From an uncultured Lachnospiraceae bacterium (GTDB lineage: Bacteria; Bacillota_A; Clostridia; Lachnospirales; Lachnospiraceae), in assembly GCA_947175285.1 (NCBI GenBank), contig CAMWMM010000150.1:1-9713 (forward strand): a stretch of 9,713 bases of DNA, read 5' to 3'. A program made the translations under genes and the position numbers. Numbering within the stretch: position 1 is the stretch's first letter; each line of letters starts with the position of its first letter. Positions 1 through 7,994 of this stretch are shown piece by piece. Under the pieces are notes generated by a model. It ran no database searches, had not been told where the DNA came from, and worked only from the letters and a program-made list of their open reading frames with translations.

Positions 1-71
1 ATTAAAGGGTTTACATTTGATTATGCAATGATCTTATGCAAGCTCTTTTTGTTTAAAATTCAATAAGTTTT

Positions 72-102
72 TTGAAAGATTCTTGCTAATTTGTGCTATT
101 AT
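72..102 (+). promoter_or_regulatory. candidate sigma-A promoter with extended -10
   Basis: TTGAAA at 72-77 resembles a -35 box. TATTAT at 97-102 is preceded by TGC, giving an extended -10 (TGN) element. The spacer is 19 bp, longer than the ideal 17, which an extended -10 can tolerate. It points toward the vWA lipoprotein gene and would give a 5' leader of roughly 270 nt. In DNA this AT-rich chance matches are common, so this is only a candidate. Confidence 0.3.
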
Positions 103-211
103 AAATGATAAGAACACACCAAAGTAACTTATAATTATTAATTTTTAATGAATAAAATTATGAATTTATTCACTTTATATAGTTCATTTAAGAGTATTAT
201 CGGTCAAAATT

Positions 212-223
212 ATTGTATACAAT
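212..223. promoter_or_regulatory. 12-bp palindrome ATTGTATACAAT, possible operator
   Basis: ATTGTATACAAT is a perfect dyad 160 nt upstream of the vWA gene start. A half-site-like copy, ATACAATT, follows at 263-270. A symmetric site of this size in a promoter region is typical of a dimeric repressor operator, but no regulator is encoded in the window and AT-rich palindromes arise by chance. Confidence 0.25.
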
Positions 224-382
224 TCAAAAGACTAATTGAAGTGTTTAAAAGTATTTCGCAATATACAATTTAGAATATTTGGGTCAGCCGATATTTTAAT
301 ATGGCAATAAATTAAATATAATTTGTGTAGAAATGTAATCATAAAAATAGTATTGTATTATTTTTCTGGAGGTGTGCTGAAG

Positions 383-1894
383 ATGAAAAGGAAACTAACA
401 ATAATTTTAATTATATTTATAATTGTAATGCTATATATTGGCTGTTCGCGGGATTCTGGATTAAAGGAAAATTTTAAAGATACATTGCCTGTTATGGCGG
501 ATGAGCCAAAGAATAATTATGAAAAACCGAATAAAATAGGTATTTATGTTGATACAACGCCTTCTATGCAAGGATTTTTGGGCATGCAGGAACAATTTTA
601 TAAGGATATCGTGAACGAAACCGTATATGCTGCCTGTCTGGATGAAATAGATAATTTGATTTCTAGCAGCTATGATGTGGATAATATAGAATACTATCGT
701 GTTGACACACCTTTGTGGAGGACAGAGGAAAATGTTCTGAGAATGGCTAGAACATTTAGTTATTATGATGATCATTTTTATACAGATGATAAAGAAGAGA
801 ACTACGAAATGATTGATCTCATAAAGTATGATGGTGTGCGATATGAAAGCTATTGTTTGGCAAATGCATTGTTAAATTGTGTGCAAGATGATTTTTCTGT
901 TATTGTGACTGATTTTTATGAGAATGAAGTTGCTTCCAGTGAAGTAACAGCTGCTTTGAAAAAGAATATGTCATTTAGTGCCGATGCGGACAGAACTATT
1001 GGAATTGTTGGAATGAAATCTGAGTTTGCTGGTCAAATATATGATCTGCCTGGAGAGGCGCATCCTATCTCATATGGAATCATAGATTCCGCAGGTACTG
1101 CAGAAGATATTGTATATAGACAGTTTTTTGTACTTGTCATCGGCGAACCTAATGAGGTTAGTACGTTTTGTAACAGTCTACAGAAGCGTATGGGATTGGA
1201 GGCAGGGAAGTGCGTAAGTGAGGTGTTTTATGAGGATGAATTATACGGATTGGACTACCAGGATTATGAAGAGTGTTTCAGCAGAAGTGATGGTCTAAAT
1301 AATTATTTTATGCCTGGAAAAGAGATGTCAATTAATGATAAGAAAAACTCTAAACAATATATATATATCTATAAAAATATAAAAGAGATGTCTAGGGAAA
1401 TTATAGTGAGTTATAAGGTGAATACGGAGTCCTTTAAAAAGAGATTTCAGAAAGAAGAACCAGTTAAAGTATCTCTTTCTGTTCCAGATCCATGTGAGAA
1501 AGAGTTAATAGAAATTCCTTTTGTCGTGGAAAATAGTAAGGTGAGTGTGTGGGATAGTGAGAAAGGCTTTGTAGTGAGCGAAGGTTATGAGGGTATGTTT
1601 CAAATTCAGCATATATATTATTCGCCACAGGAAAATCATGTGTATGTTGTGTTTCAAATAATCAATGAAAAAACTTTGACAGGAGGTATCAAGTTTTATG
1701 GAAAAATTAGTGAGTGCAGTAATGGCAAAGAAGAATTGTGCAGTTGGGTAGATGCGTGGAATTTTTATAAACAAAAACCATCATATGAAAAAACATGGCG
1801 TTTAAAAGACTATGTAATTGCTATAGAAAATGAAATGCCAGAACGAAATCTAGGATTGATTGAATTTGCTTTTTATATTTATTTGGATTCATGA
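383..1894 (+). CDS. predicted lipoprotein with vWA-like (MIDAS-type) domain
   Basis: 503 residues. I chose the ATG at 383 because GGAGG at 368-372 sits 10 nt upstream and the protein then begins with a lipoprotein signal: MKRK, a hydrophobic stretch (residues 5-19) and Cys21 in the context LYIGC. Tyr at -3 is not the usual Leu, so the lipobox is non-canonical. After a polar linker, IGIYVDTTPSM (52-62) is the first strand of a von Willebrand A fold with a DxTxS metal-site motif (Asp57, Thr59, Ser61). VIVTDF (173-178, Asp177) fits the later strand carrying the second metal-site aspartate. The C-terminal 150 or so residues look rich in beta strands and are not recognised. The protein should sit on the outer face of the membrane and bind a partner or ligand in a metal-dependent way. 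It lies 230 nt upstream of four tightly packed genes on the same strand. The vWA call is by motif only, because overall similarity to known vWA proteins cannot be tested here. Confidence 0.75.
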   Translation: MKRKLTIILIIFIIVMLYIGCSRDSGLKENFKDTLPVMADEPKNNYEKPNKIGIYVDTTPSMQGFLGMQEQFYKDIVNETVYAACLDEIDNLISSSYDVDNIEYYRVDTPLWRTEENVLRMARTFSYYDDHFYTDDKEENYEMIDLIKYDGVRYESYCLANALLNCVQDDFSVIVTDFYENEVASSEVTAALKKNMSFSADADRTIGIVGMKSEFAGQIYDLPGEAHPISYGIIDSAGTAEDIVYRQFFVLVIGEPNEVSTFCNSLQKRMGLEAGKCVSEVFYEDELYGLDYQDYEECFSRSDGLNNYFMPGKEMSINDKKNSKQYIYIYKNIKEMSREIIVSYKVNTESFKKRFQKEEPVKVSLSVPDPCEKELIEIPFVVENSKVSVWDSEKGFVVSEGYEGMFQIQHIYYSPQENHVYVVFQIINEKTLTGGIKFYGKISECSNGKEELCSWVDAWNFYKQKPSYEKTWRLKDYVIAIENEMPERNLGLIEFAFYIYLDS

Positions 1895-2124
1895 AGTCTA
1901 TTTACATAATCGAACTTAAAAGCATGTATTTATGAATGGTTTTAGCTTTTTGTGGTTTAAATTTTTTTCCTAAAAGGAGAAGAAAAATTAGAGTTTTAAA
2001 ACTTACATAATCTTTGTAAATAAAGGGTTAATAGACAGTTGTATCAAATCGAACTTTACAAATCTAAGATTTATAAAAATAACGGACAGAAAGAATTATT
2101 ATTGGGTATAGGAGCAAGAAATCT
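1895..2124. other. 230-nt intergenic gap between vWA gene and operon genes
   Basis: AT-rich and without a credible gene. It holds a good Shine-Dalgarno-like string (AAAAGGAG, about 1972-1979) with no ATG, GTG or TTG at useful spacing. The only ATG frame just before it (1932-1973) is 13 codons long and has no ribosome site of its own. TCGAACTT occurs twice (near 1909 and 2048). No clear rho-independent terminator follows the vWA gene and no convincing -35/-10 pair precedes 2125, so read-through from the vWA gene is possible. Confidence 0.5.
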
Positions 2125-2655
2125 ATGACAGTGAAGGGTACGAATGAAAAAGAATTTATAGAAAATATTATAAGGATTTTAATATGGTTTCTGATATACG
2201 GAGGAGTGGTGGTGCTTATATATTTTCAGATTGAACATAGATTTGGTATAAACATTAGGGAACAGGAAATGGCGAACTCTCTTCAAAAATATTATAAGGT
2301 CATGAGAGGGCAATTATATGTCATAGCAGCATTTAGTGCTGTGTGGTGGATGATGGCTTTAATGCGTTGCACACGATATTTTTTTGAAAGGAATACATTT
2401 CTAATTGCAATGGTATTTATTGTGTTGTTGGGAGTTCTAAATACAATGATATGCGTTCCTAATAGGAGTGTTCAGGATGCAGTGAAGGAATACACATTGA
2501 ATTATGGGTTAGCTTTTTCACCTGTGTTTTGTTTTAACTTGTTCTGTATTCCACCAAGAACAGTGCAAACAGTATTGCTGGGCAGTTCTGTAAGAAGATG
2601 GGTGATAGGATCCATCATGATGTTGGTGGCAATATGTATTATACTATATAGATAA
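2125..2655 (+). CDS. small multi-pass membrane protein, unrecognised family
   Basis: 176 residues, starting at an ATG with GGAG at 2111-2114. Four hydrophobic segments stand out: about residues 15-34, 64-81, 91-111 and 158-175. A fifth, weaker one at about 128-142 contains two cysteines (FCFNLFC) and may be re-entrant. The segment between the first two helices (35-62) is polar and charged. I see no catalytic motif and do not recognise the family. The stop is 16 nt before the start of the tubulin-like gene, so the two are almost certainly co-transcribed. Given a surface lipoprotein upstream and cytoplasmic NTPases downstream, a role as membrane anchor or connector is a reasonable inference but is not shown by the sequence. 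Confidence 0.75.
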   Translation: MTVKGTNEKEFIENIIRILIWFLIYGGVVVLIYFQIEHRFGINIREQEMANSLQKYYKVMRGQLYVIAAFSAVWWMMALMRCTRYFFERNTFLIAMVFIVLLGVLNTMICVPNRSVQDAVKEYTLNYGLAFSPVFCFNLFCIPPRTVQTVLLGSSVRRWVIGSIMMLVAICIILYR

Positions 2656-2671
2656 GGGAGGGGGAACTTTA

Positions 2672-4177
2672 GTGAATTATGCATTTTTTATCGGTGGTTC
2701 GGGAGCCAGGACATATAGAGCTCTACTGCATGCAGCAGCTATGGGGGTTTTGCATACAAATGAAATAAAGGTTATGCGGATAGATGCTGATTATACCAAT
2801 CAAGCTCATTCAGATTGCGATGCGTTGTATAAACAGTACCAAAATATACATCAGATGGCTGCAAATACGAAAAAAATATTTCAATGTGATATTATGCCTA
2901 TGTGCAAAGATGTTGTATCACCTGTATATTCAAGTGCTTCAAAATTATTGGAACTTGTGGGACAGGAAAATCCAGACCGAATCAGGATGTTAAAAGCACT
3001 CTATACAAAAGATGAGCAGAAGCAGGATTTGACAGGAGGATTTTATTCACATCCTAATATAGGCTGCATATTTTTTTCAAATTTAAGGAATCCTGAATTA
3101 CAGAACTGTATAGCAGAGATTGCGACGCGGCTGCAAAACGGAGAATCGGTTGATATTGCGCTGATTGGTTCAATTTTTGGAGGTACTGGGGCTTCAGGTA
3201 TACCTGCCATATATAAGTTAATATGTTCACAGCTTGCTGGTAATCCACATTTTGATAAATTGACGATAGGGGGAATATTTTTGACTCCCTATTTTAAAGT
3301 AAAAGATCAATCCAATAATGTTTCGGAAAATATTCCAATTCATATGGATGAATTTTATTTTAATACATATCAGGCATTAAGGTATTATGGGACAGTGGTA
3401 GATTATAATCAAAATACAAAGTTCACAAGTATTTATTTAGTGGGACAGCAGACACTGGATGTTGTCAATAATACATATGCGGACTATGGGAAAGGTCAGA
3501 ACAATAAGCCGCACATTGTTGAATTTTATGCTGCATTGGCAATAGATAGCTATTTTTCTGAACCACAGAAAAAGGGGATTTTTGGATATATTAGGAGGTC
3601 TAAGGTTGGATGGATGGATTTTCCTGATATAACGTCTGCTAATGCAGAAGCAAATAGAATGCGAAATTTTGCCGATTTTGTTAACATGCAGGCTTTCCTC
3701 TTATGTGAAATATATCCAGAAATATACATTTCTAAAATGAATATCCTGAAACAACATGGAATGATGCTTGCTCCTTGGTATAATCTGTACGGGCTCAGGG
3801 AGCAGGGCGAACAGTTAAGACAAGTAGAGCAATATAGTAAGACATTTATTGAGTGGTTATATGCGATTAATAGTAGATATCAGGAAGACGGGAAAATGGT
3901 GCTTGATAGTAACATTGAATTATTCGGGGATGTTTTGGAACAAGTATACAAAGTGTCAAAGGATGTAAGCACGACTGAAAAGACCCAAAAATCAGCGAAA
4001 ACTCAGATTCGAACAATACAAAACGAGTTTAATACCTTGACAAATACAATAATCAATACAGGATATGTAATACGCAGTGTAAAAGATATTGCCCATTTAA
4101 TCAGCAGCGGGGCATCAGGTGGCGGAGTGATAGGATTGCTCATAAATATTCTGTCGTGTATTACTCAAACGAGATAA
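2672..4177 (+). CDS. tubulin/FtsZ-superfamily GTPase-like protein
   Basis: 501 residues. The start is a GTG with a strong ribosome site (AGGGAGGGGG, 2655-2664). The N-terminus AFFIGGSGARTYRALL (4-19) has the strand, glycine loop and helix that open tubulin/FtsZ proteins. IKVMRIDAD (about 33-41) fits the second strand and its acidic loop. The key motif is FGGTGASG (169-176), which matches the tubulin/FtsZ glycine-rich signature loop (GGTGxG type) that holds the GTP phosphates. LTIGGIFLTPYFKV follows as the next core strand. The protein is longer than FtsZ and its C-terminal half is not recognised. The last 25 or so residues (SSGASGGGVIGLLINILSC) are glycine-rich then hydrophobic and could dip into the membrane. 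It most resembles the divergent 'tubulin-like' proteins of bacteria rather than cell-division FtsZ. A nucleotide-binding fold of Rossmann type was considered, but the second glycine loop argues for tubulin. Polymerisation is inferred. Confidence 0.7.
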   Translation: MNYAFFIGGSGARTYRALLHAAAMGVLHTNEIKVMRIDADYTNQAHSDCDALYKQYQNIHQMAANTKKIFQCDIMPMCKDVVSPVYSSASKLLELVGQENPDRIRMLKALYTKDEQKQDLTGGFYSHPNIGCIFFSNLRNPELQNCIAEIATRLQNGESVDIALIGSIFGGTGASGIPAIYKLICSQLAGNPHFDKLTIGGIFLTPYFKVKDQSNNVSENIPIHMDEFYFNTYQALRYYGTVVDYNQNTKFTSIYLVGQQTLDVVNNTYADYGKGQNNKPHIVEFYAALAIDSYFSEPQKKGIFGYIRRSKVGWMDFPDITSANAEANRMRNFADFVNMQAFLLCEIYPEIYISKMNILKQHGMMLAPWYNLYGLREQGEQLRQVEQYSKTFIEWLYAINSRYQEDGKMVLDSNIELFGDVLEQVYKVSKDVSTTEKTQKSAKTQIRTIQNEFNTLTNTIINTGYVIRSVKDIAHLISSGASGGGVIGLLINILSCITQTR

Positions 4178-4206
4178 ATTGTTTTAATAAATCAAGGAGG
4201 GGAAAT

Positions 4207-7200
4207 ATGCCAAATAATATGGATTTAGATAGCAATCAAATGTACTATTCAATGATGGGATTGCTAAAGGAGGAAGATTTACAAGGTCTCTATAGGAATA
4301 GTGGAGAATGGACAGAATTTCAGGATATGCGAAAAGTTCTTAAACATATGAAAATGGATAAGTTGTCATTTCAGGATGGATGTGCGATTCCGGATATTTA
4401 TGGGAGGGCAATACAGACAGGTATAATACTGAAAGAGACAGATGGAACAGCGGAAGTTTATTCTTATAATCGGGAGATTGTAACATGGCGAGGTATCCTT
4501 ACAATTATTGCATTGCAGGATTATTTGGATTTACCACTAGTGTTGGATACCATAAAATATCAAGGAGATAACAACGCTTTTGATCAGGCATTGAAACAAC
4601 CAATGAATATAGGGATGTTTGACAGGGCAGTTGGGTGGTGTGATGGTATATTCTATATGCTGACACTAGGCGACCAGTCAGGGAACGGCGATTTGGCTTT
4701 CTTTTCACCCATGACGCTTGTTTGTCCTGTGGCTAATCTTCCCAAAGAAGTGTTGAAATCAGCGAGGATACGTTGGTTTGATGGAGAGGCTTTTCAGAAT
4801 CCCATTCAGTTTCTGGATGATACAGAAAAAATGATAGTGTTGTTTTGGCTCAAGAAAATACAGTGTACTGTAAGAGCATGGGAAAGTAAAGAAGATATTC
4901 AACAGAAAGAATGGAAGAATAAGATTTTGAGTCATATTGAACGTTATATTAATGACTTAAATGCTGAAATGAGGGGACAGAATGTTGATGAAAAAAAATG
5001 TTTTTTCCTTAAAAATATTCAGGAAAGCTTGCAAAATGATTTAGTAGATTCAATTTTAAATCAAACGGTGAAAATAGAATTTAAGATTGGTAAGAATAAG
5101 CCCATATACTATAAGGATATTTTTTCACAGAAAATTTGTTATGCGATTGGAGCGAAGGGCTGTTTTTCAGGATGTGCTTTCGCTGATAAATATGAGATAA
5201 AGAATAGCAATGGATTGTATACGTTTATTCCCATTAGTCAAAATGTCCAAGAAGAACTTGATAGAGATGCTATTGAGCAATTAGTAAAGTGTTTTGAAAT
5301 GGAGATTTTAAATAAACCTTCAAGTAACGGTAAGAATTATTTCCTTGCGAAATTTGCTTTGACAGAGATTTCCCCCAAATTTATTGATATAGAAAGAAAA
5401 TACAAAAAGAAAGAAAAAGAAAAAGAAAACGAGTGTATACAAGAAGAATTGCCAGTGGTAGCTATGTGGCCTCCATCTGAGATAGATGAATATGGAAAGC
5501 GATTTATTTATCTTGAAGGAGGTTTGAAAATTACAATTGCTAATGGTCAGAGGGGGAGTAACAAATATGTTAGGGGATTTGATACCATGCCAAAGACCAT
5601 TTCAATGGCCAGGATAGTTGAAGATCAGTTATTTGACGTTGGAATGATTCTTCCTAAAAAGCCCAAAAGTAGAATATCAAATGCAGTAGAAAAGTCAGCT
5701 ATTGTCGGTATTGATTTTGGAACGAGTAAGACGGTAGTGTCTGTTAAAATTAAGGATGAAAAATGCTATGTGATAGATAAATTAAAGGACACATCTGAAC
5801 TATTAATAATACCAAGGGAATATGGTTCAAAAGATAAAAGTAGTTTTCTGGCAACAATGCAAGATTATTTTATCCCTTGTGCTGTGGATGATAAGGCGTT
5901 ATACTCAATTTTTCGTCGTCCAACAATAGACATGTTGAAAGACGTGGTTCCAGTTATTGATGGTATTATTTACAGAGCTGGTAAGGATGAACAAATCGAA
6001 ATAGATGATTTCGATTTATTTATGCCAAACATAAAATGGAATGGTGCAGATGGCGGGGCATATTATATAGCATTTATTGAGGAATTATGTATGCATATTT
6101 GGTTTGAACTTCAAAAGCAGGGAGTTTATTCTGTTGAGTGGAGGTATGCTTTACCCGAAAGTCTTAAAAATAAAAACAATATAGTACAATTTTGGGAGGA
6201 TTACATTAAACTATTTTTAGAAGCTGCCACTACAAAAAAAGCGAAATTCCCCGAAGAGCCATATTCCGAAAGTGTTGCGGCGTCAATGTACTTTCTTAAT
6301 TGTGAGAACGGTGGAGACATTAATAAAAATCAGGGATACATGGTAGTTGATATCGGCGGTGGTAGCACAGATATTGCTGTGTGGAAACAGAACGATAAGA
6401 AAGATACGATGCGCATGGTAGCACATACATCAATACCTGTAGCAGGAAGGGAATTATTTACACGAAATGTTGCACTCAACCTTAAAAAAATTGCAGAAAC
6501 GCCATATGGAAGAGGTGGAAAAATAAACCAAAAGCTCAAGTGGCTGAGTGAGTTGAATGATTGGGCAAAGGAAAAACAGGATGAGTCTCAAAGATTAATG
6601 TTGTGCAATTCTATTTTGGAACGAATTATACAAAATAATCTGTCGAATATTATAGATGTATACAACAGTGATTCAGAATGGGCACCAACATTAAGATACC
6701 AGATAGAGTTTGGCGTTGCAATGCTGTTTTTCTCGCTTGGGAGTTTGGTAGGGCAATTATTGGACAGTAATGCTTTGTCCATTAATAATTTGGATGGGAG
6801 TTTTGCGATTGCGTTTGGTGGCTATGGCTCTAAAATATTGGATTGGCTAAAAGGGGAAGAGGAGCAGCTTTTAGGTGTGTTTCGGGATGGAGTGCGACTA
6901 AAATATTTAAATGGCATCAAATGTGAAATTAATATTATCATGAGCAGTAAACCGAAAGGGGAAGTAGCATTAGGATTGGTACAGGAGAATATCGAAAAAG
7001 TAGAATCTGAAAATAGTTTTGGAGCACCTTCAATCTCCTCCAACGAGGCGTTGGACTACAATGAATGCTTTGCTGCAAGTTTTACAAGAAATTTCAGAAA
7101 AATTGTTCCAGTGCGGAGAGAAAAGATTCATAACCTTATCGCTAATAGAGTACAGGTTATGGATGTGTGCAATTTTCTTATGCAGGAACTCTATCAATGT

Positions 7201-7230
7201 TATCGGGACGAGATAAAGGAGATAAAATGA
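4207..7230 (+). CDS. large protein with C-terminal actin/Hsp70-type ATPase domain
   Basis: 1007 residues from the ATG at 4207, chosen over an in-frame GTG at 4156 because AAGGAGGGG (4195-4202) lies just upstream and the GTG overlaps the previous gene. The N-terminal 395 or so residues are unrecognised. A very basic and acidic linker (KYKKKEKEKENE, about 397-408) follows, then roughly 90 more unassigned residues. From about 498 the actin/Hsp70 superfamily motifs appear in order: phosphate-1 VGIDFGTSKTVVSVK (Asp503, Gly505, Thr506), a connect-like YALPESL and ESVAAS segment, phosphate-2 VVDIGGGSTDIAVW (Asp715, Gly717-719, Asp722), and the adenosine loop AFGGYGSK (Gly871, Gly872). It should therefore bind and hydrolyse ATP. 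No typical Hsp70 substrate-binding beta domain is evident after the ATPase; about 130 residues remain. It is encoded 29 nt after the tubulin-like gene and overlaps the next gene by ATGA, so it is part of the operon. It could be chaperone-like or filament-forming like ParM/MreB; the sequence does not decide. Confidence 0.8.
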   Translation: MPNNMDLDSNQMYYSMMGLLKEEDLQGLYRNSGEWTEFQDMRKVLKHMKMDKLSFQDGCAIPDIYGRAIQTGIILKETDGTAEVYSYNREIVTWRGILTIIALQDYLDLPLVLDTIKYQGDNNAFDQALKQPMNIGMFDRAVGWCDGIFYMLTLGDQSGNGDLAFFSPMTLVCPVANLPKEVLKSARIRWFDGEAFQNPIQFLDDTEKMIVLFWLKKIQCTVRAWESKEDIQQKEWKNKILSHIERYINDLNAEMRGQNVDEKKCFFLKNIQESLQNDLVDSILNQTVKIEFKIGKNKPIYYKDIFSQKICYAIGAKGCFSGCAFADKYEIKNSNGLYTFIPISQNVQEELDRDAIEQLVKCFEMEILNKPSSNGKNYFLAKFALTEISPKFIDIERKYKKKEKEKENECIQEELPVVAMWPPSEIDEYGKRFIYLEGGLKITIANGQRGSNKYVRGFDTMPKTISMARIVEDQLFDVGMILPKKPKSRISNAVEKSAIVGIDFGTSKTVVSVKIKDEKCYVIDKLKDTSELLIIPREYGSKDKSSFLATMQDYFIPCAVDDKALYSIFRRPTIDMLKDVVPVIDGIIYRAGKDEQIEIDDFDLFMPNIKWNGADGGAYYIAFIEELCMHIWFELQKQGVYSVEWRYALPESLKNKNNIVQFWEDYIKLFLEAATTKKAKFPEEPYSESVAASMYFLNCENGGDINKNQGYMVVDIGGGSTDIAVWKQNDKKDTMRMVAHTSIPVAGRELFTRNVALNLKKIAETPYGRGGKINQKLKWLSELNDWAKEKQDESQRLMLCNSILERIIQNNLSNIIDVYNSDSEWAPTLRYQIEFGVAMLFFSLGSLVGQLLDSNALSINNLDGSFAIAFGGYGSKILDWLKGEEEQLLGVFRDGVRLKYLNGIKCEINIIMSSKPKGEVALGLVQENIEKVESENSFGAPSISSNEALDYNECFAASFTRNFRKIVPVRREKIHNLIANRVQVMDVCNFLMQELYQCYRDEIKEIK

Positions 7231-7994
7231 TAATCCTTGAATGCATTATTATGATAACGAAAATATGCTTTTTAGTGGCATTTACATTCGTTTTATTTAG
7301 GATATTTCAAATTTTAACTATGTATAGTAAATATTCTCAGGTTTTTGATCGCTTGAAAAAAGTGGAAGAGAAACTGGTAGAATTAGTGAGGGAGCAGGCA
7401 AATAGTAAGGCACAGAATATAGGCTATGGTAATGACATTGAGAGATTAAAGAAGTCCTTATCTGTATGTCATGAAAATGATAATAAATTGGCCAAAAAGC
7501 GGGCGGAAGATCAGAAGACATTTAAGGATTTTGACAGACGTCTGAAACAGTGTGAAAATAAGGTAAACGTATTAGACAGACACTATCAAGAAAAAATATT
7601 GGTTAATCTCTATGAAAAATCAAAGGATACAATAATAAAAGAAAATAAAATAAAATTTGCATTGGGAACCAGTGAGCAGAAGCCTAGAAAAATAGCGCTC
7701 AAAAGTCTGAAGCCAGAATTCGGAGAAACTTATATGTTTGTTGAGTCCTCAGATGGGGCGTTAGTGATCACTGCTGATCGAAACGATGAAATCTGTGTGA
7801 TTCCAGGTATAGAAATATTAAGGGAACGTGATTTTAAGTACCAGGGCATTGCACAATGTTTTAATACAAATAGAGATGTAGAGTCAGGGGAAACGTATAA
7901 GATTGTGACTACAAAAGAACCTTGTATTTTGGAAAGTGATAAGGATATATATAGGGTCAAAGTAAAGGGAAAAATAGAGATTGAACCTTACTAA
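7227..7994 (+). CDS. membrane-anchored coiled-coil protein with beta-rich C-terminus
   Basis: 255 residues. The ATG at 7227 overlaps the stop of the ATPase gene (ATGA), with AAAGGAG at 7215-7221, so translation is probably coupled and the two products are likely made in a fixed ratio. Residues 3-30 are one hydrophobic membrane segment. Residues 36 to about 125 are highly charged and carry heptad-like hydrophobic spacing (VFDRLKKVEEKLVELVREQ and on), which suggests a long coiled coil. From about 155 to the end the sequence alternates hydrophobic and polar residues with many Val, Ile and Tyr, which suggests a compact beta domain. No enzyme motif is visible and the family is not recognised. The shape (anchor, coiled coil, beta domain) next to an Hsp70-like ATPase loosely recalls the GrpE exchange factor, but I see no sequence match, so this is only an idea. 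A scaffold tethering the ATPase to the membrane is equally plausible. Confidence 0.75.
   Translation: MIILECIIMITKICFLVAFTFVLFRIFQILTMYSKYSQVFDRLKKVEEKLVELVREQANSKAQNIGYGNDIERLKKSLSVCHENDNKLAKKRAEDQKTFKDFDRRLKQCENKVNVLDRHYQEKILVNLYEKSKDTIIKENKIKFALGTSEQKPRKIALKSLKPEFGETYMFVESSDGALVITADRNDEICVIPGIEILRERDFKYQGIAQCFNTNRDVESGETYKIVTTKEPCILESDKDIYRVKVKGKIEIEPY

Larger units (their letters stand above)
1..382. other. AT-rich gene-free upstream region
   Basis: No open frame with a credible ribosome site is visible here on either strand. It is very AT-rich and lies directly upstream of the vWA lipoprotein gene, so it probably holds that gene's promoter and control sites. It contains a direct repeat of TTATGCAA (21-28 and 34-41), a perfect 8-bp AT-rich hairpin (TGAATAAA at 149-156 with TTTATTCA at 165-172), a candidate extended -10 promoter near 72-102 and a 12-bp palindrome at 212-223. 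The hairpin is too AT-rich to be a convincing terminator for an upstream gene. Confidence 0.6.

Noticed and set aside
323..382. Upstream start for the vWA gene, adding 20 residues
   Set aside because: No ribosome site precedes it, and it would bury the clear lipoprotein signal that begins at 383.
1357..1368. (AT)6 run in the vWA gene as a phase-variation tract
   Set aside because: Only six units in very AT-rich DNA, and the frame is intact through it; no sign of switching.
1932..1973. 13-codon leader peptide (MNGFSFLWFKFFS) in the intergenic gap
   Set aside because: No ribosome site of its own and no attenuator-like paired structure after it.
2684..2720. Glycine loop of gene 3 as an NAD-binding Rossmann motif
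   Set aside because: The second loop FGGTGASG at residues 169-176 is the tubulin/FtsZ signature and is not expected in a Rossmann dehydrogenase.
4156..4206. Earlier GTG start for the large ATPase gene, overlapping the tubulin-like gene
   Set aside because: The ATG at 4207 has a near-perfect ribosome site directly upstream; the GTG has none and would overlap the previous coding region.
5400..5430. A-rich GAAAAA run in the ATPase gene as a programmed frameshift site
   Set aside because: The main frame continues for 600 more codons and no overlapping frame of useful length starts there; it simply encodes a Lys/Glu linker.
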